A stretch of DNA of 64,000 nt from Flaccisagitta enflata. Taxonomy: Eukaryota; Chaetognatha; Sagittoidea; Aphragmophora. The notes beneath the pieces are model-generated. The model did no database searches, was not told the origin of the DNA, and saw only the letters and a program-made list of their open reading frames with translations. The stretch is taken from positions 31,186,001 through 31,250,000 of the forward strand of contig OZ231127.1 of assembly GCA_965153355.1 (NCBI GenBank). Reading direction: 5' to 3'. Made by a program: the position numbers and the translations under genes. This document shows positions 48,894 to 60,374 of this stretch, in pieces. The number at the start of each line of letters is the position of its first letter. Within the stretch, counting starts at the first letter, position 1.

Positions 48894-49149
48894 CGTTGGT
48901 CCGTTGGTTGGTCTGCCCATCAGGCCGGAGTGAAAGTGCAAAAACTTTTTCCGCATGACTTAGAATGACTCAGAATGACTTAGTATGACCTATATTGACT
49001 TCAAATGATTCGGGATGACTTAAAACGACATTAGGTGTAGAAATTAAAGTGACTTAAAGTGACTTAAAATGACTGAGAACGACTTTGAATGACTTGGAGT
49101 AACCTTAAATGATTTGAAATGACTTAGTATAACTTGAAATGACTTATAA
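48894..49149. repeat. Tetranucleotide tract plus 10-bp array in intron
   Basis: ttggtccgttggttggtctg at the left, then ATGACTTAGA-type units to about 49145. Part of the mobile repeat that ends at 49234. Confidence 0.6.
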
Positions 49150-49234
49150 TCTAAAAAAAAAGTAAAAAGGGGATGGACGGACGGACAGACGGACCGACAA
49201 AGCGGGATGTAGAGTCGCGTGCAGGCGACTAAAC
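49150..49234 (+). mobile_element. CAAGGCC-superfamily 3' end next to EGF exon 1
   Basis: ggatggacggacggacagac tract, gacaaagcgggatgtagagt, CGCGTGCAGGCGACTAAAC. A 10-bp ATGACTTAGA-type array (about 48955-49145) precedes it as cargo. It ends 12 bases from the donor of the EGF exon at 49247, inside the intron. Confidence 0.75.
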
Positions 49235-49246
49235 ATATCTTCTTAC

Positions 49247-49357
49247 TTGTTTCGCAGTCTTTCCCTGTAAACCCCGTGTCACATGCGCAAGTGTAAGCAT
49301 TAAACCAATCTTCACAAACGCCATTTCCGCTGCAATTCCTCCCCTCACAGTCATTCC
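49247..49357 (-). CDS. EGF-like domain exon 1 of 4 (after vWA)
   Basis: The exon is 111 bases, phase 1 to 1, acceptor ttgatttag and donor gtaaga. It reads NDCEGRNCSGNGVCEDWFNA and ends ...GFTGKDCET. Cysteine spacing is x4, x5, x8, x1, x8. C-E-D-W-F-N-A-Y-T-C-A-C fits the Asx-hydroxylation pattern. The 3' end of a mobile repeat lies only 12 bases into the intron that follows. Confidence 0.9.
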
Positions 49358-49432
49358 CTAAATCAATCAGGGACAAAAAAAGGTCAGAATCAAAGAAGAG
49401 CGCAAACTTGTTTTAATAGCATTAACAAGGGT

Positions 49433-49433
<1 letters not shown>

Positions 49434-49476
<43 letters not shown>

Positions 49477-49508
49477 CTCCACACACACCACACACCACAC
49501 ACCACACG

Positions 49509-49588
<80 letters not shown>

Positions 49589-49807
49589 CACACACACACA
49601 GAGCTAATTCCCTCCTTACTCCGGTTATTCCCGGTGGGCGGGGTGAGACATGCGGGCAGAGAGTGAACAATCGTCTTTGGTCGCTCTGCCAATTCCAGCC
49701 CTCGGTCGGTCATGTGCTGACCTAGGTCAGGATTGACTAAGGTCGGTGCTGGGTCGGGCTTTTAGATCGTGCAGGTAGAGAACGCCCTCAAAGCGCCGGT
49801 GGTCACA

Positions 49808-49864
<57 letters not shown>
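49434..49864. repeat. (AG)n, (AC)n and (CT)n tracts
   Basis: (AG)n 49436-49471; CACACCACAC then (AC)n 49512-49587; (CT)n 49811-49864. In the intron of the vWA/EGF gene. Confidence 0.93.
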
Positions 49865-49871
<7 letters not shown>

Positions 49872-49896
49872 AATAATATGGTGACCCCATATCGTC

Positions 49897-49925
49897 TTTC
49901 TGGGCAGCGGCCCCCAGGGTCCGAC
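49897..49925 (+). repeat. D element start fragment
   Basis: ctgggcagcggcccccaggg only, following a (CT)n tract; the rest of the element is not seen. Confidence 0.4.
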
Positions 49926-50355
49926 AAAATTTTTTGCTGCCTACGAGCAAAATTTTTCTGCTGGTTCCTGCCTACAAAATTTGTTCATGATTCTTTCATT
50001 GTATAATACTATGAAATCCTTTTATTTTGATAAGTACAGACTGATAAGAGAGAAAATCAAAGGCAATCTTGCCATATCTAAATCAGAATTGAATAAGCAA
50101 CATTTAATATGAAGATTAAAACACTACATAAGATCTTCAGAAAAAAATTACTCTCAATGATTTTTTAGTCAACTAAATTATCCTATTTCATGCCTTTTTT
50201 TGTTTCATTCCTCTTTTTGACACTTTTTTTTCTTTGTATTTTTTGCTATTTTACCCTTGCTTTCCTCTTTTCTGCTCTATCTCTTCCCTCTCCTGCCTAC
50301 AAAACTGGCTAGCTGCCTTGGAGCAATGCTCCCGTGCTCCCGCACTTTGTCGTAC

Positions 50356-50555
50356 CCTGGCGGCCCCAAAAGGGTCGATGTTCTATGCTTCCACAGAGTG
50401 GAATTTTTTCTTTCTTCTCCCATTCCCACATCCCTCCCCCCCCCCCTAAATCCCAACCTTGACAGCTAGGAGGCCTAAAATCCTAAGACTACTAGGTTTT
50501 GGGCCTAGGAAGCTTAGGATCCTAAGTTTCCTAGGCGCACTTAAAAAGTAAAAAC
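50356..50555 (+). mobile_element. D element, 5' part
   Basis: ccctggcggccccaaaaggg, tcgatgttctatgcttccac, TTCTCC tract, C run, then taggaggcctaaaatcctaa minisatellite-like units. It ends just before the CAAGGCC-type element at 50560. Confidence 0.55.
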
Positions 50556-50559
50556 TGTC

Positions 50560-50790
50560 TTTTTAGTCGCGTGCACGCGACTCTACACCTTACCGTGTTG
50601 GTCGGTCGGTCGGTCGGTCGGTCGGTAGGTCCGTCCGTCCGTCCGTCACATTGTTAAAATTATGACTTTTTAGGGTCTTTAAAGGTAATCTAAGGTACTC
50701 TTGGGTATTTCAGGGTACTTTAGGGTACTTTAGGGTACTTTAGTGTACTTCAGGGTACTTAAGTTATTCTAGGTACTTAGTAGGGTTATA
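50560..50790 (-). mobile_element. CAAGGCC-superfamily element with GGGTACTTTA cargo
   Basis: Plus strand: TTTTAGTCGCGTGCACGCGA, ctctacaccttaccgtgttg, (GTCG)n and (GTCC)n, cacattgttaaaattatg, then a gggtactttagggtacttta array (about 50690-50780). The CAAGGCC end is not found. Confidence 0.65.
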
Positions 50791-51183
50791 AAATGTATTC
50801 ATCGAATTTGGTCAAAAAGTCCTATACTTGTCAGAAACTACCTCCAGAGACATGTTGAGTACATTATCTGGCAAGAATAACACTTTTTGGCCCAGAATCA
50901 ACTCATTTGACCAGCCTCAAACAGTGAAAAACGTCGAGATCTCTTTGTTCATTTTTCAAAGGGACACTTTTCAAGAAAAATTTTTAAAAAATAGTAAAAA
51001 TTGTAGAAAAATTTTACCAAATAGGTAAATCGATGCAAAATTGCCTGAGGAATCAAAAAAAATTGGTTTCGAGTTGATATTTTCAACCACTTTTGAGTTA
51101 TAGTGCTTTTTGTGCAGGGTTGAAAAAAATATGCCATTTTCTGAAGTTTTTTCATGCACTGGGAGAGACTTTTACCCCCCTTA

Positions 51184-51850
51184 ACCTTGTCCGATTTCGA
51201 TAAAATTTGAACTGTAGCTTCTTTACATCTTGTACTTCCTCCATCTAAAATTTCATGACATTCGGACAATGTTAAGATGCCCAAATTAGACTTGAAAGTC
51301 GAAAATCGACAAATCGAATTTTTGAAAAATCAACTTCTATGTGGGGACAATGCCAAATTATGTAGGGGAGGAGTCAACCATGACCCAAAATTTTTTGTTA
51401 GGGTCGTTGATGATCTCCAAAAAAAAACTCAGCCCTTGTTTAGCATTTTTTCCCTGTCAAAAAAAAATAAATTGAAATCGCTATCATGCGCAAAATGTCA
51501 AAAAATCATAAATTTCGGCATCTGGAAGGTAACACCTCTCCTGTAAACCACCTGTGCTTCAGAGTTCACATGTTTTTATAATCATCAATCACATTTGGTC
51601 TGGTGTAACAAGAAAAATTTCTGTTTGAAGGCTAAAATGATTGTCCAAAAGGCCTGAAAATAGTTATTTTGGGGGTACCTAAGGAAAAAAAAAACAATCA
51701 TTTAACCCCCTAAAACTGGTTTGAAATTCATGAAATTTTTACTGTAAATTTTCAATGTCATGCATTACTATCACCTAAAATTTTAAGATGATCGGGCCAT
51801 ATTAACATGCCCAAATTAGAGTCAAAAGTCAAAAAACGATGCATCGGGCT
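51184..51850. repeat. Direct repeat pair, ~530 bp apart
   Basis: Blocks at 51184-51320 and 51716-51850 share aaaattt-atga, ttaagatgcccaaattaga and gtcaaaa-tcgac-type text (attaacatgcccaaattaga in the second). Probably two worn copies of one dispersed repeat. Confidence 0.5.
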
Positions 51851-51921
51851 GGCTGTTTTTCCGTCGGGTTTGGCAATATTGTGCAGAGAGAGCCCGACAG
51901 GCTTTGTCCAGAAATCTATTA

Positions 51922-52100
51922 AAAAGGCCTGGATATAATGTCATTGTGGACGGGTGGGCAGGGGTATTCAACCCTGTGCCACACCCCCTTCCACACATGC
52001 ACGCAACCGCAGTAACTTACCTCATGGCAATTGCGCGTTTCCACAATTTTCAACTCGATCATCACAGACGGATGGACTAACAGACCAATGGCTCGCAGAT
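51922..52100 (+). mobile_element. CAAGGCC-superfamily element, subfamily C, worn
   Basis: aaggcctggatataatgtca, ttgtggacgggtgggcaggg, C-rich box, ttcaactcgatcatcacaga, cggatggactaacagaccaa. The 3' hairpin is missing. Confidence 0.55.
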
Positions 52101-52195
52101 GAGCATGGGTAGTATTGCAGGAGGGAAGGGGCAGTTATATGGGTGGATGTGGGCTGTTTACAATGAGGTTAGACAGGGCGGTAATCCTAATGCTT

Positions 52196-52330
52196 GCATT
52201 TACACGCTCGCATGTGCATTCATTTGCACGTTTGCTTGTATGTGCACTTTTACGCTCGCTCGTATGTGCATTTGCACGCTTGCTTGTACGTGCATTTGTA
52301 CACTTGCTGATTTTTGCATTTTTAGAATCG
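52196..52330. repeat. 24-bp minisatellite
   Basis: About five units of the type gcatttgcacgcttgcttgt-atgt with substitutions. Confidence 0.65.
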
Positions 52331-52437
52331 CTTATTAGTTTAACATTTAATCGCTTTCTCATGTCCTCATTTGCACTCTTCTTATGCAAGCTTTTATATG
52401 CTTAAAACCTCTTCTCATTTCCGTTTCACAAGCTTAG

Positions 52438-52632
52438 AAACAAGGCCGGATACACGGCCATCAGTTGGGGACGGGTGGGCATGGGCGGAAATGCAACGTT
52501 CGCGACTAAAAATGTTCTAGAATGCTTGTTTTCCCACTTTTTGACTCGTGCTGACGGACCGACGGACGGACGGACCAACGGACGGACAGACGGACAAAGC
52601 CTCTCATAGAGTTGTGTGTCCGCAACTTAAAA
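52438..52632 (+). mobile_element. CAAGGCC-superfamily element, subfamily C
   Basis: AACAAGGCCGGATACACGGC, ttggggacgggtgggcatgg, gcggaaatgc, ctttttgactcgtgctgacg, tract, caaagcctctcatagagttg and TGTGTCCGCAACTTAAAA. An extra cgcgactaaaaat at 52501-52513 suggests a small nested or recombined end. Confidence 0.75.
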
Positions 52633-52946
52633 CAAGGCCAAGTGAAGGCCAATAAGTACGCCTCGCTTGATTCAGAATTTGTGAATGAACGTTTTTGATG
52701 AATGAACAAATGGACGAATGAATGAATAAATGAATGAATGAATGAATGAATGAATGAATGAATGAATGAATTATTGAATTAAAATGAATGTGGCAAGGGA
52801 TGAAAGGTTATAGGAATGAGGAAATACGCATTTTGAGCGTAACGAGCCGTTTTGCGCATTTCAAACGTTAGCGTAACCGACCGACCAACTGACCAACCAA
52901 CCGACGGACATGACCTCTTATAGAAGTGCGAGGACGCACTTAAAAA
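52631..52946 (+). mobile_element. CAAGGCC-superfamily element, subfamily B, GAAT cargo
   Basis: AACAAGGCCAAGTGAAGGCC, aataagtacgcc, (AATG)n at about 52686-52769, gaccgaccaactgaccaacc tract, gacatgacctcttatagaag and hairpin GTGCG-AGGA-CGCAC plus TTAAAAAT. It begins in the last A residues of the previous element. Confidence 0.82.
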
Positions 52947-52964
52947 TCAGTCTAAATGACTTAG

Positions 52965-53102
52965 TGTTTGACAAACGTTTTTGATTTAAGAATGTTTTTG
53001 ATTTACAAACATTCGTGATATACGAATGTTCGTGATCGATTTACGAATGTTCGTGACTCACAAATGTTCGCGATTTACAAACTTTCATGATTCACGAACG
53101 AC
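52965..53102. repeat. Degenerate tandem repeat
   Basis: Units like gatttacgaatgttcgt-gat repeat about seven times with drift. Confidence 0.6.
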
Positions 53103-53196
53103 TGGGCGCTCGTTAACTGCGTGATGCGTAAAACCACTAAGTATTTCAATCGATTTTGCGGCATTCATGTTTCGCGTTGTCATCTGTCCAGCAAAC

Positions 53197-53201
<5 letters not shown>

Positions 53202-53285
<84 letters not shown>
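53202..53285. repeat. (CT)n
   Basis: Pure pyrimidine dinucleotide tract of about 84 bases. Confidence 0.95.
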
Positions 53286-53287
<2 letters not shown>

Positions 53288-53629
53288 GCACAATAGAATC
53301 TTCTCAGAGACAGAGGTTAGCCAAGAAATGAGAACCTGACGGCGTCCCTCTGAAGGCAACATTTGTGTTTCAATACTGAAGAAATGTATAAATGAAAATG
53401 CAAAAAAAAAAAATGAATAAAACAGATTGAAATGGCTCAGATGTGATATTCAAACAAAAAAAAATGCATTTATGTAGAAAGAGGACCAAGTTTCGCCAAT
53501 ATTACCATTTTTTTTTTTGAAAATTTATACTTGTTTTATGTTTGGTCACTGATAAGGGGCTGGTCAAAATTCTGAATTTGCAAAGGAAATTAAAAAATGA
53601 AAAAAAAGAACAAAGTTCTCCTTTTCTCG

Positions 53630-55345
53630 ATTTCCGAGTCTGTGGTCTCGATTTCCGAGTCTGTGGTCTCGATTTCCGAGATTTTAGTCTCGATTTCCGA
53701 GTCTGTGGTCTTGATTTCCATGTCTGTGGTCTCGATTTCCGAGTCTATGGTCCCGATTTCCGAGTCTGTGGTCTCGATTTCCGAGTCTGTGGTCTGGATT
53801 TCCGAGTCTGTGGTCTCGATTTCCGAGTCTGTGGTCTCGATTTCCGAGTCTGTGGTCTCGATTTCCGAGTCTGTGGTCTCGATTTCCGAGTCTGTGGTCT
53901 CGATTTCCGAGTCTGTGGTCTCGATTTCCGAGTCTGTGGTCTCGATTTCCGAGTCTGTGGTCTCGATTTCCGAGTCTGTGGTCTCGATTTCCGAGTCTGT
54001 GGTCTCGATTCCCGAGTCTGTGGTCTCGATTCCCGAGTCTGTGGTCTCGATTCCCGAGTCTGTGGTCTCGATTTTCGAGTCTGTGGTCTCAATTTCCGAG
54101 TCTGTGGTCTCGATTTCCGAGTCTGTGGTCGCGATTTCCCAGTCTGTGGTCGCGATTTCCCAGTCTGTAGTCTCAATTTTTGATTCTGTGGTCTGGATTT
54201 CCGAGTCTGTGGTCTGGATTTCCGAGTCTGTGGTCTCGATTTCCGAGTCTGTGGTCTCGATTTCCGAGTCTGTGGTCTCGATTTCCGAGTCTGCGGTCTC
54301 GATTTCTGAGTCTGTGGTCTGGATTTCCGAGTCTGTGGTCTGGATTTCCGAGTCTTTGGTCTCGATTTCCGAGTCTGTGGTCTCAGTTTCCGAGTCTGTG
54401 GTCTCAATTTCTGAGTCTGTGGCCTCGATATCAGAGTCGGTGGTCGCGATTTCAGAGTCTGGGCGCGATTTCCAAATCTGTGGAAGCGATTTTTGAGTCT
54501 GCGGGCACAATTTTTGAGTCTCAATTTTTGAGTCTGTGGGCGCAATCTCCGAGTCTGTGGGTGCAATTTTTGAGTCTGTGGGCGTGATTTTTGAGTCTTT
54601 GGTCGCTATGGCCGACTCTTTTGTCGCGATTTCCGAGTCTGTGGTCGCAATTTCCGAGTCTGTGGTCGCAATTTCCGAGTCTGTGGTCGCGATTACCGAG
54701 TCTGTGGTCGCGATTTCCGAGTCTGTGGTCGCGATTTCCGAGTCTGTGGTCTCTTTCCGAGTCTGTGGTCTCGATTTCCAAGTCTGTGGTCTCAATTTCC
54801 AAGTCTGTGGGCGCGATTTTTGGATCTGTGGGCGTGATTTTGAGACTGTGGGCGCGATTTTCGAGTCTGTGGGTGCGATTTTCGAGTCTGTGGTCGCGAT
54901 TTCCGAGTCTGTGGGCGCGATTTTCGAGTCTGTGGGCGCGAGTTCCAAGTCTGTGGTCGTGATTTCCGAGTCTGTGGTCTCGTTTTCTGAGTCTGTGGTC
55001 GCAATTTCCGAGTCTGTGGTCGCGATTTCCGAGTCTGTGGTCTCGTTTTCTGAGTCTGTGGTCTCTTTCCGAGTCTGTGGTCTCGATTTCCAAGTCTGTG
55101 GTCTCAATTTTCGAATCTGTGGGCGCGATTTTTGAGACTGTGGGCGCGATTTTCGAGTCTGTGGGTGCAATTTTCGAGTCTGTGGGCGCGATTTTCGAGT
55201 CTGTGGGCGCAATTTTTGAGTCTGTGGGCGCGAGTTCCATGTCTCTGGTTGCAAGTTTCAAGTTTGTGGTCTCGATTTTCGAAACTGTGGTCATGATTTT
55301 CAAGGCTGTGGTCAAGGTTTTCGAGTCTGTGGTCACAATAGCCAC
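53630..55345. repeat. 21-bp minisatellite, ~80 units
   Basis: Unit TGTGGTCTCGATTTCCGAGTC with variants (cgcgatttccga, gggcgcgattttcga). Because 21 is a multiple of three and the unit has few stops, several frames stay open on both strands for hundreds of codons, giving 7-residue repeats such as TTDSEIE or SESVVSI. The units change gradually from the TCGATTTCC type (left) to the GGGCGCGATTTT type (right), with two blocks repeated at about 54740-54860 and 55055-55200. It lies in the inferred 11 kb intron of the vWA/EGF gene. Confidence 0.9.
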
Positions 55346-55944
55346 AGCGTTTCGAGAAAATAATATCCATTATCATTTTCATATTCTTCATGAAAAGAGG
55401 ATTTGAATGATATGCTGAAACATATACTTTATCAGTAATTATCTAAAAAAATGGTGCAGGAAGAAAAAATCTCCCTCCGATCCGTATTTGTAACAGCCGC
55501 AACTTTGTGTCGTCTAAACGAAGACAACAACCCTGATGATTTTTTGCCCATTAAATTTTTTTAACACATGCGAGGCTATGGCGTCGGTGGGCGTCCACCG
55601 ATTTGAATGCGGTTTTTTGCTCTGGCTCACATTTTTTACAGAGCAGGTCCCTGTTAGTGAATTCAAGACAATTCGTCATACACTTCGCCGACAATTAACC
55701 ACGAAGTTAAAAAATATTTGATGATCTATCGTAACTCTTTTTGAGCTAATTTTCTCGCAATTTTTTCAGCATTTATCTATGCAAATGTCAAGTTTTTGAT
55801 TGTGCATGATAATCATGACTGGTGTATATAGTTATGGATATATATATTCATGATAGAAGTGGTAAAATATTCCAACGCATTTGAAATTTTGCGAAAGCTA
55901 ACAAAGTTTGAAATGTGGCAAGCAGCCAGCATTTTATAACCCTA

Positions 55945-56100
55945 TACTTAGGGTACTTTAGGGTACTTTCAGATATTTTTAGATATTTTTGACTAATTCA
56001 GGGTATTTTTGGGTATTTTTGGGTATTTTTGGGTATTTTTCGGTATTTTTGGGTATTTTTGGGTACTTCTGGGTATTTTTGGGTATTTTTTGGTATTGTA
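55945..56100. repeat. 10-bp array GGGTATTTTT
   Basis: gggtactttagggtactttc, then about ten units of GGGTATTTTT. A similar array forms the cargo of 50560-50790. A worn gcacgcgactgttgccctct and gggcttgttc at 56205-56235 could be the matching element end. Confidence 0.7.
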
Positions 56101-56559
56101 TGTATCAGTATTGTACCAATATCGATATCGTATCAATATTGTATCGACATATTGACATATCGCACAGCCTTGGGGGAGGAAATCTTTCGTTTGTCATATC
56201 CTGACGCACGCGACTGTTGCCCTCTTGGGCTTGTTCTTTGCCACCTAGAAGGCGCTGCCCCAATTTTGATGATTCTATGTATGTTACACTGTCTGAAGTT
56301 GACTTTTCAACACATGGAAAAAAAATTCATCGCCACTTGTCTATAAAGTGGCTAAAATTCCATTATCTTACGATTCTAGGTTTCCTAAGATTTACAGTGT
56401 CAATGGAAAAAAAGAGTTTGCTGCTGCTAGGTCTTTTACTTACGAATATATGTTTTCTAGGAAATTATTGTAAATATTAATATTCAATGATTGTTATATC
56501 TGCAAACTTGCAATTTTAGTTCCAGACTTAGAATTTAATACCCTTTCCAGCATTACAGG

Positions 56560-56730
56560 AAACAAGGCCAACACCTATAAGTTGCGTGCAAGACTAACAG
56601 ACTTAAAATGCAGGTAATTCGCTCCGTGATTTGAATCGTTACAACACTCTCAAATGCAGGGAAATTTTGTATTTCCAAAAACATAGTTCTCTTCATAATT
56701 GATTTTGGAAGAGAACTATGTTTTTTGTTT
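56560..56730 (+). mobile_element. CAAGGCC start fragment followed by a hairpin
   Basis: AAACAAGGCCAACACCTATA, agttgcgtgcaagactaa; then aaaacatagttctcttc is repeated inverted as gaagagaactatgtttt (56677-56728). A 3' end was not found. Confidence 0.5.
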
Positions 56731-57240
56731 TTTCATTTTTTCATTTTCTATGCTATCTTAGAATTTCAACGAGCCTCCTGTCGGTTACCAAAAATAAAAT
56801 TTTCAATAATTTGCATTATATTTTCTTTATTGTTTGTAGCTTCATTTGGTTCTTTTTCATGTTTGAATACAAGTTATGCAAAAGAATATCAATCATGATA
56901 TATCTCAATGATTTTTTTAGTTAAATCATTCAGTTTCAATCATTTTGATTTTTTACTTTGGCTCATCTTGAAACACAAATGTTGCCTTCAGAGGAACGCC
57001 GTCATAAAGTTTGTTTTTTGGCGTTACGAAACGCAGGCATACCAGCTGTTACATAACGTCTGTAAATTGGCCTAATAAAACGGTCCTAAGGATACTATGA
57101 TGGAAGCTAGATTTACATGTAGCCATTGCTTGAGTGATAAATGATAAGCACACATCTAAGCACATTTTAGGCTCAAAAATGAGATTTTGCTAAGCACGAT
57201 CAGCCTCAGCCAAATAAACTGCGTGCTTATAAAAAATGTG

Positions 57241-57372
57241 TATGTGAAAGCATAGGTCATTGGCCCCTTCAGGGCCGCTGCCACGCTCCCTAGTCCCTCC
57301 CTCAACTACGATCATAACCTACTGAAGCAGGGCACCAGTGCTGCTCACCATCTAATGCTTTTGCGACTATTT
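57241..57372 (+). mobile_element. D element, 3' part
   Basis: tatgtgaaagcataggtcat, ccttcagggccgctgccacg, actgaagcagggcaccagtg and ATGCTTTTGCGACTATTTTT. A (TTTC)n tract follows at once. The minisatellite half is missing. Confidence 0.7.
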
Positions 57373-57425
57373 TTCTTTCTTTCTTTCTTTCCTTCTTTCT
57401 TTCTTTCTTTCTTTCTTTCTTTTTT

Positions 57426-57457
<32 letters not shown>

Positions 57458-57474
57458 TCCTTTTTCTTTCTTTT

Positions 57475-57542
<68 letters not shown>

Positions 57543-57644
57543 TTGTTCTTTCTTTCTTTCTTACTTTCCTTCTTTCTTTCTTTCTTTCTCTCCTTTTTTT
57601 CTTTCTTTCTTTCCTTCTTTCTTTCTTTCCTTCTTTCTTTCTCT

Positions 57645-57684
<40 letters not shown>

Positions 57685-57700
57685 TTTTTCTTTCTTTATT

Positions 57701-57780
<80 letters not shown>

Positions 57781-57782
57781 TT
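57365..57782. repeat. (TTTC)n, ~420 bp
   Basis: Starts at the D element end and runs with small changes (CCTT, TTTTTC) to 57782. Confidence 0.95.
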
Positions 57783-57883
57783 AATTAAAAAGAATAATTA
57801 TTACATGTCAGTGATGTCACTAATAAAACCATATTGACCGTTTTTTTTTCATTTTGTTAATCCAGTTTGCTCAATTGGTCACG

Positions 57884-58145
<262 letters not shown>

Positions 58146-58481
58146 TGTCGTTGTTGTCGTCATCGTCATAGTCATCGTCATCGTCATTAACGTAAGTAAG
58201 AGAATGAAAAAAAAAGAGATAGCTGGACCATCCACATGAAAAATTAAGTTTAGCTTTGCTGAATTTGAATCATTAAAGAAATGGCTAATTCTAACACTGC
58301 CTACTCGCCGTTCCTCCAGCCCAAAGGGGGTAAAATCGATGAAAAAACCGATGACAACCACATCGATGATGTTGGCATCAGGGAAATTCATCAGGGGAAA
58401 AAAGACCGAGGCCATAGACCATGAGAATCAACAATAGGCAAGTTCGATTTTGGACAGTCAATTAAAAACACTTGGTTTTCA

Positions 58482-58503
58482 TGATGACGATGATGATGAT
58501 GAG

Positions 58504-58577
<74 letters not shown>

Positions 58578-58614
58578 TGATGATGATGAAAATGACGATG
58601 ACGATGACAATGAT

Positions 58615-58650
<36 letters not shown>

Positions 58651-58712
58651 AATGACAATGACAATGACAATGACAATGACGATGACGATGATGATGATGA
58701 TGATGATGAGAA
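58482..58712. repeat. GATGAC / GAT array
   Basis: Hexanucleotide GACGAT units with GATGAT and AATGAC blocks. Confidence 0.95.
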
Positions 58713-58938
58713 TCTGCCGTCTCAGGCCTGAAATCTGTCCTCTCAGGCCTAAAATCTGCCCTCTCAAGCCTGAAATCTGCCCTCTCAGGCCTTGAATCTG
58801 AAAGGGCAGATTTCAGGCCTGAGAGGGCAGATTCAAGGCCTGAGAGGACAGGTTTCAGGCCTGAAAGGATAAATTTTAGGCCTGAGAGGGCAGATTCAAG
58901 GCCTGAGAAGGCAGATATAAGGCCTGAGTAGGCAAATT
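58711..58938. repeat. Palindromic minisatellite
   Basis: The left half has cctctcaggcctgaaatctg units, the right half the same unit inverted (cagatttcaggcctgagagg). The turn is near 58800. About five units stand on each side. It lies between a GAT/GAC array and a CAAGGCC-type 3' end. Confidence 0.8.
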
Positions 58939-58949
58939 CTATGCTTTCA

Positions 58950-59035
58950 CTTTTAGTTGCAGACACGCAACTCTACAAGATGCTTTCTCCATTGGTCGGT
59001 CCATTGGTCCATCTGTTGGTCCATCCGTCCGTCAA
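58950..59035 (-). mobile_element. CAAGGCC-superfamily 3' end fragment
   Basis: Plus strand: TTTTAGTTGCAGACACGCAA, ctctacaagatgctttctcc, GTCC/GGTC tract. It abuts the palindromic minisatellite at 58711-58938, which could be its cargo. Confidence 0.6.
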
Positions 59036-59383
59036 AAAGTTGAAAAGGGAGCATTTTAGATATTTTCTTCATTATTGAATGTGTGTCCGCAGCGATAATG
59101 TGACCCCCGTCACTTGTTCCATAACATGATGTAGAAGATGTAGGTGTTCATATGATACCATACGACTAAAAAAAAGACGCACTTTTAAATGATTAATTTT
59201 ACCTATGAATCAAAGAAAAACCTATTAGAATCTTAGGTCAGCTGAAAGCCCTTTGAAAGTACTTTAATTTGGCGCCAATCTGGTATTGCTATCTTTTTTT
59301 GTTTAAAAATTGCATTAGTTAGAGTGAAAACGTTGCCCATTTCAGTTTTGCAATCCCTGTGTAAAAATTCATTTTAGTGAATT

Positions 59384-59921
<538 letters not shown>

Positions 59922-60124
59922 TTTTCTCGGTCAACCGCAATTGACCGATTACCGTCTTCGGACATACAGCGAGAACCTCGCGGACATGAATGCACAGCAC
60001 ATGTGAATCTGAATGACCGGAATGAGATCGGGATTGCCATTGAGGTCATTGATCGAGCGATCGGGATTGCCCGCGTTTACCATAGCGGGCAATGCACACG
60101 TTCGCCCTGGCGAGGCAATAGAAT

Positions 60125-60126
<2 letters not shown>

Positions 60127-60217
<91 letters not shown>
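60127..60217. repeat. (AC)n
   Basis: About 45 AC units, ending at the element at 60228. Confidence 0.95.
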
Positions 60218-60219
<2 letters not shown>

Positions 60220-60227
60220 TACACACT

Positions 60228-60344
60228 AAACAAGGCTAAGTAGGCCATTAAGGCGCGACATGTGGATCGTTGAACGAATGCGTTACAGACAGACCAACCA
60301 ACCAACCAACCGAACAACGGACACAGCCTTGTCGCACCTAAAAA
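60228..60344 (+). mobile_element. CAAGGCC-superfamily element, subfamily B, near vWA exon
   Basis: AAACAAGGCTAAGTAGGCCA, ttaaggcgcgac, (AACC)n tract, gacacagccttgtcgcacct and AAAAA. It follows an (AC)n tract and ends 29 bases inside the intron from the donor of the vWA exon at 60375. Confidence 0.75.
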
Positions 60345-60374
60345 CGCGTATATCAAGATTTCGAATAATCTCAC

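Larger units (their letters stand above)
55380..57236. other. Intronic AT-rich sequence
   Basis: Inside the inferred intron. It holds the GGGTATTTTT array and a CAAGGCC fragment; otherwise no exon recognised. Confidence 0.5.

Noticed and set aside
53590-55254. 554-codon open frame on the minus strand
   Set aside because: It is the 21-bp minisatellite read through. Other frames on both strands are open too, and it lies in an inferred intron.
58391-58966. 191-codon minus-strand frame rich in His and Arg
   Set aside because: GAT/GAC microsatellite plus palindromic minisatellite.
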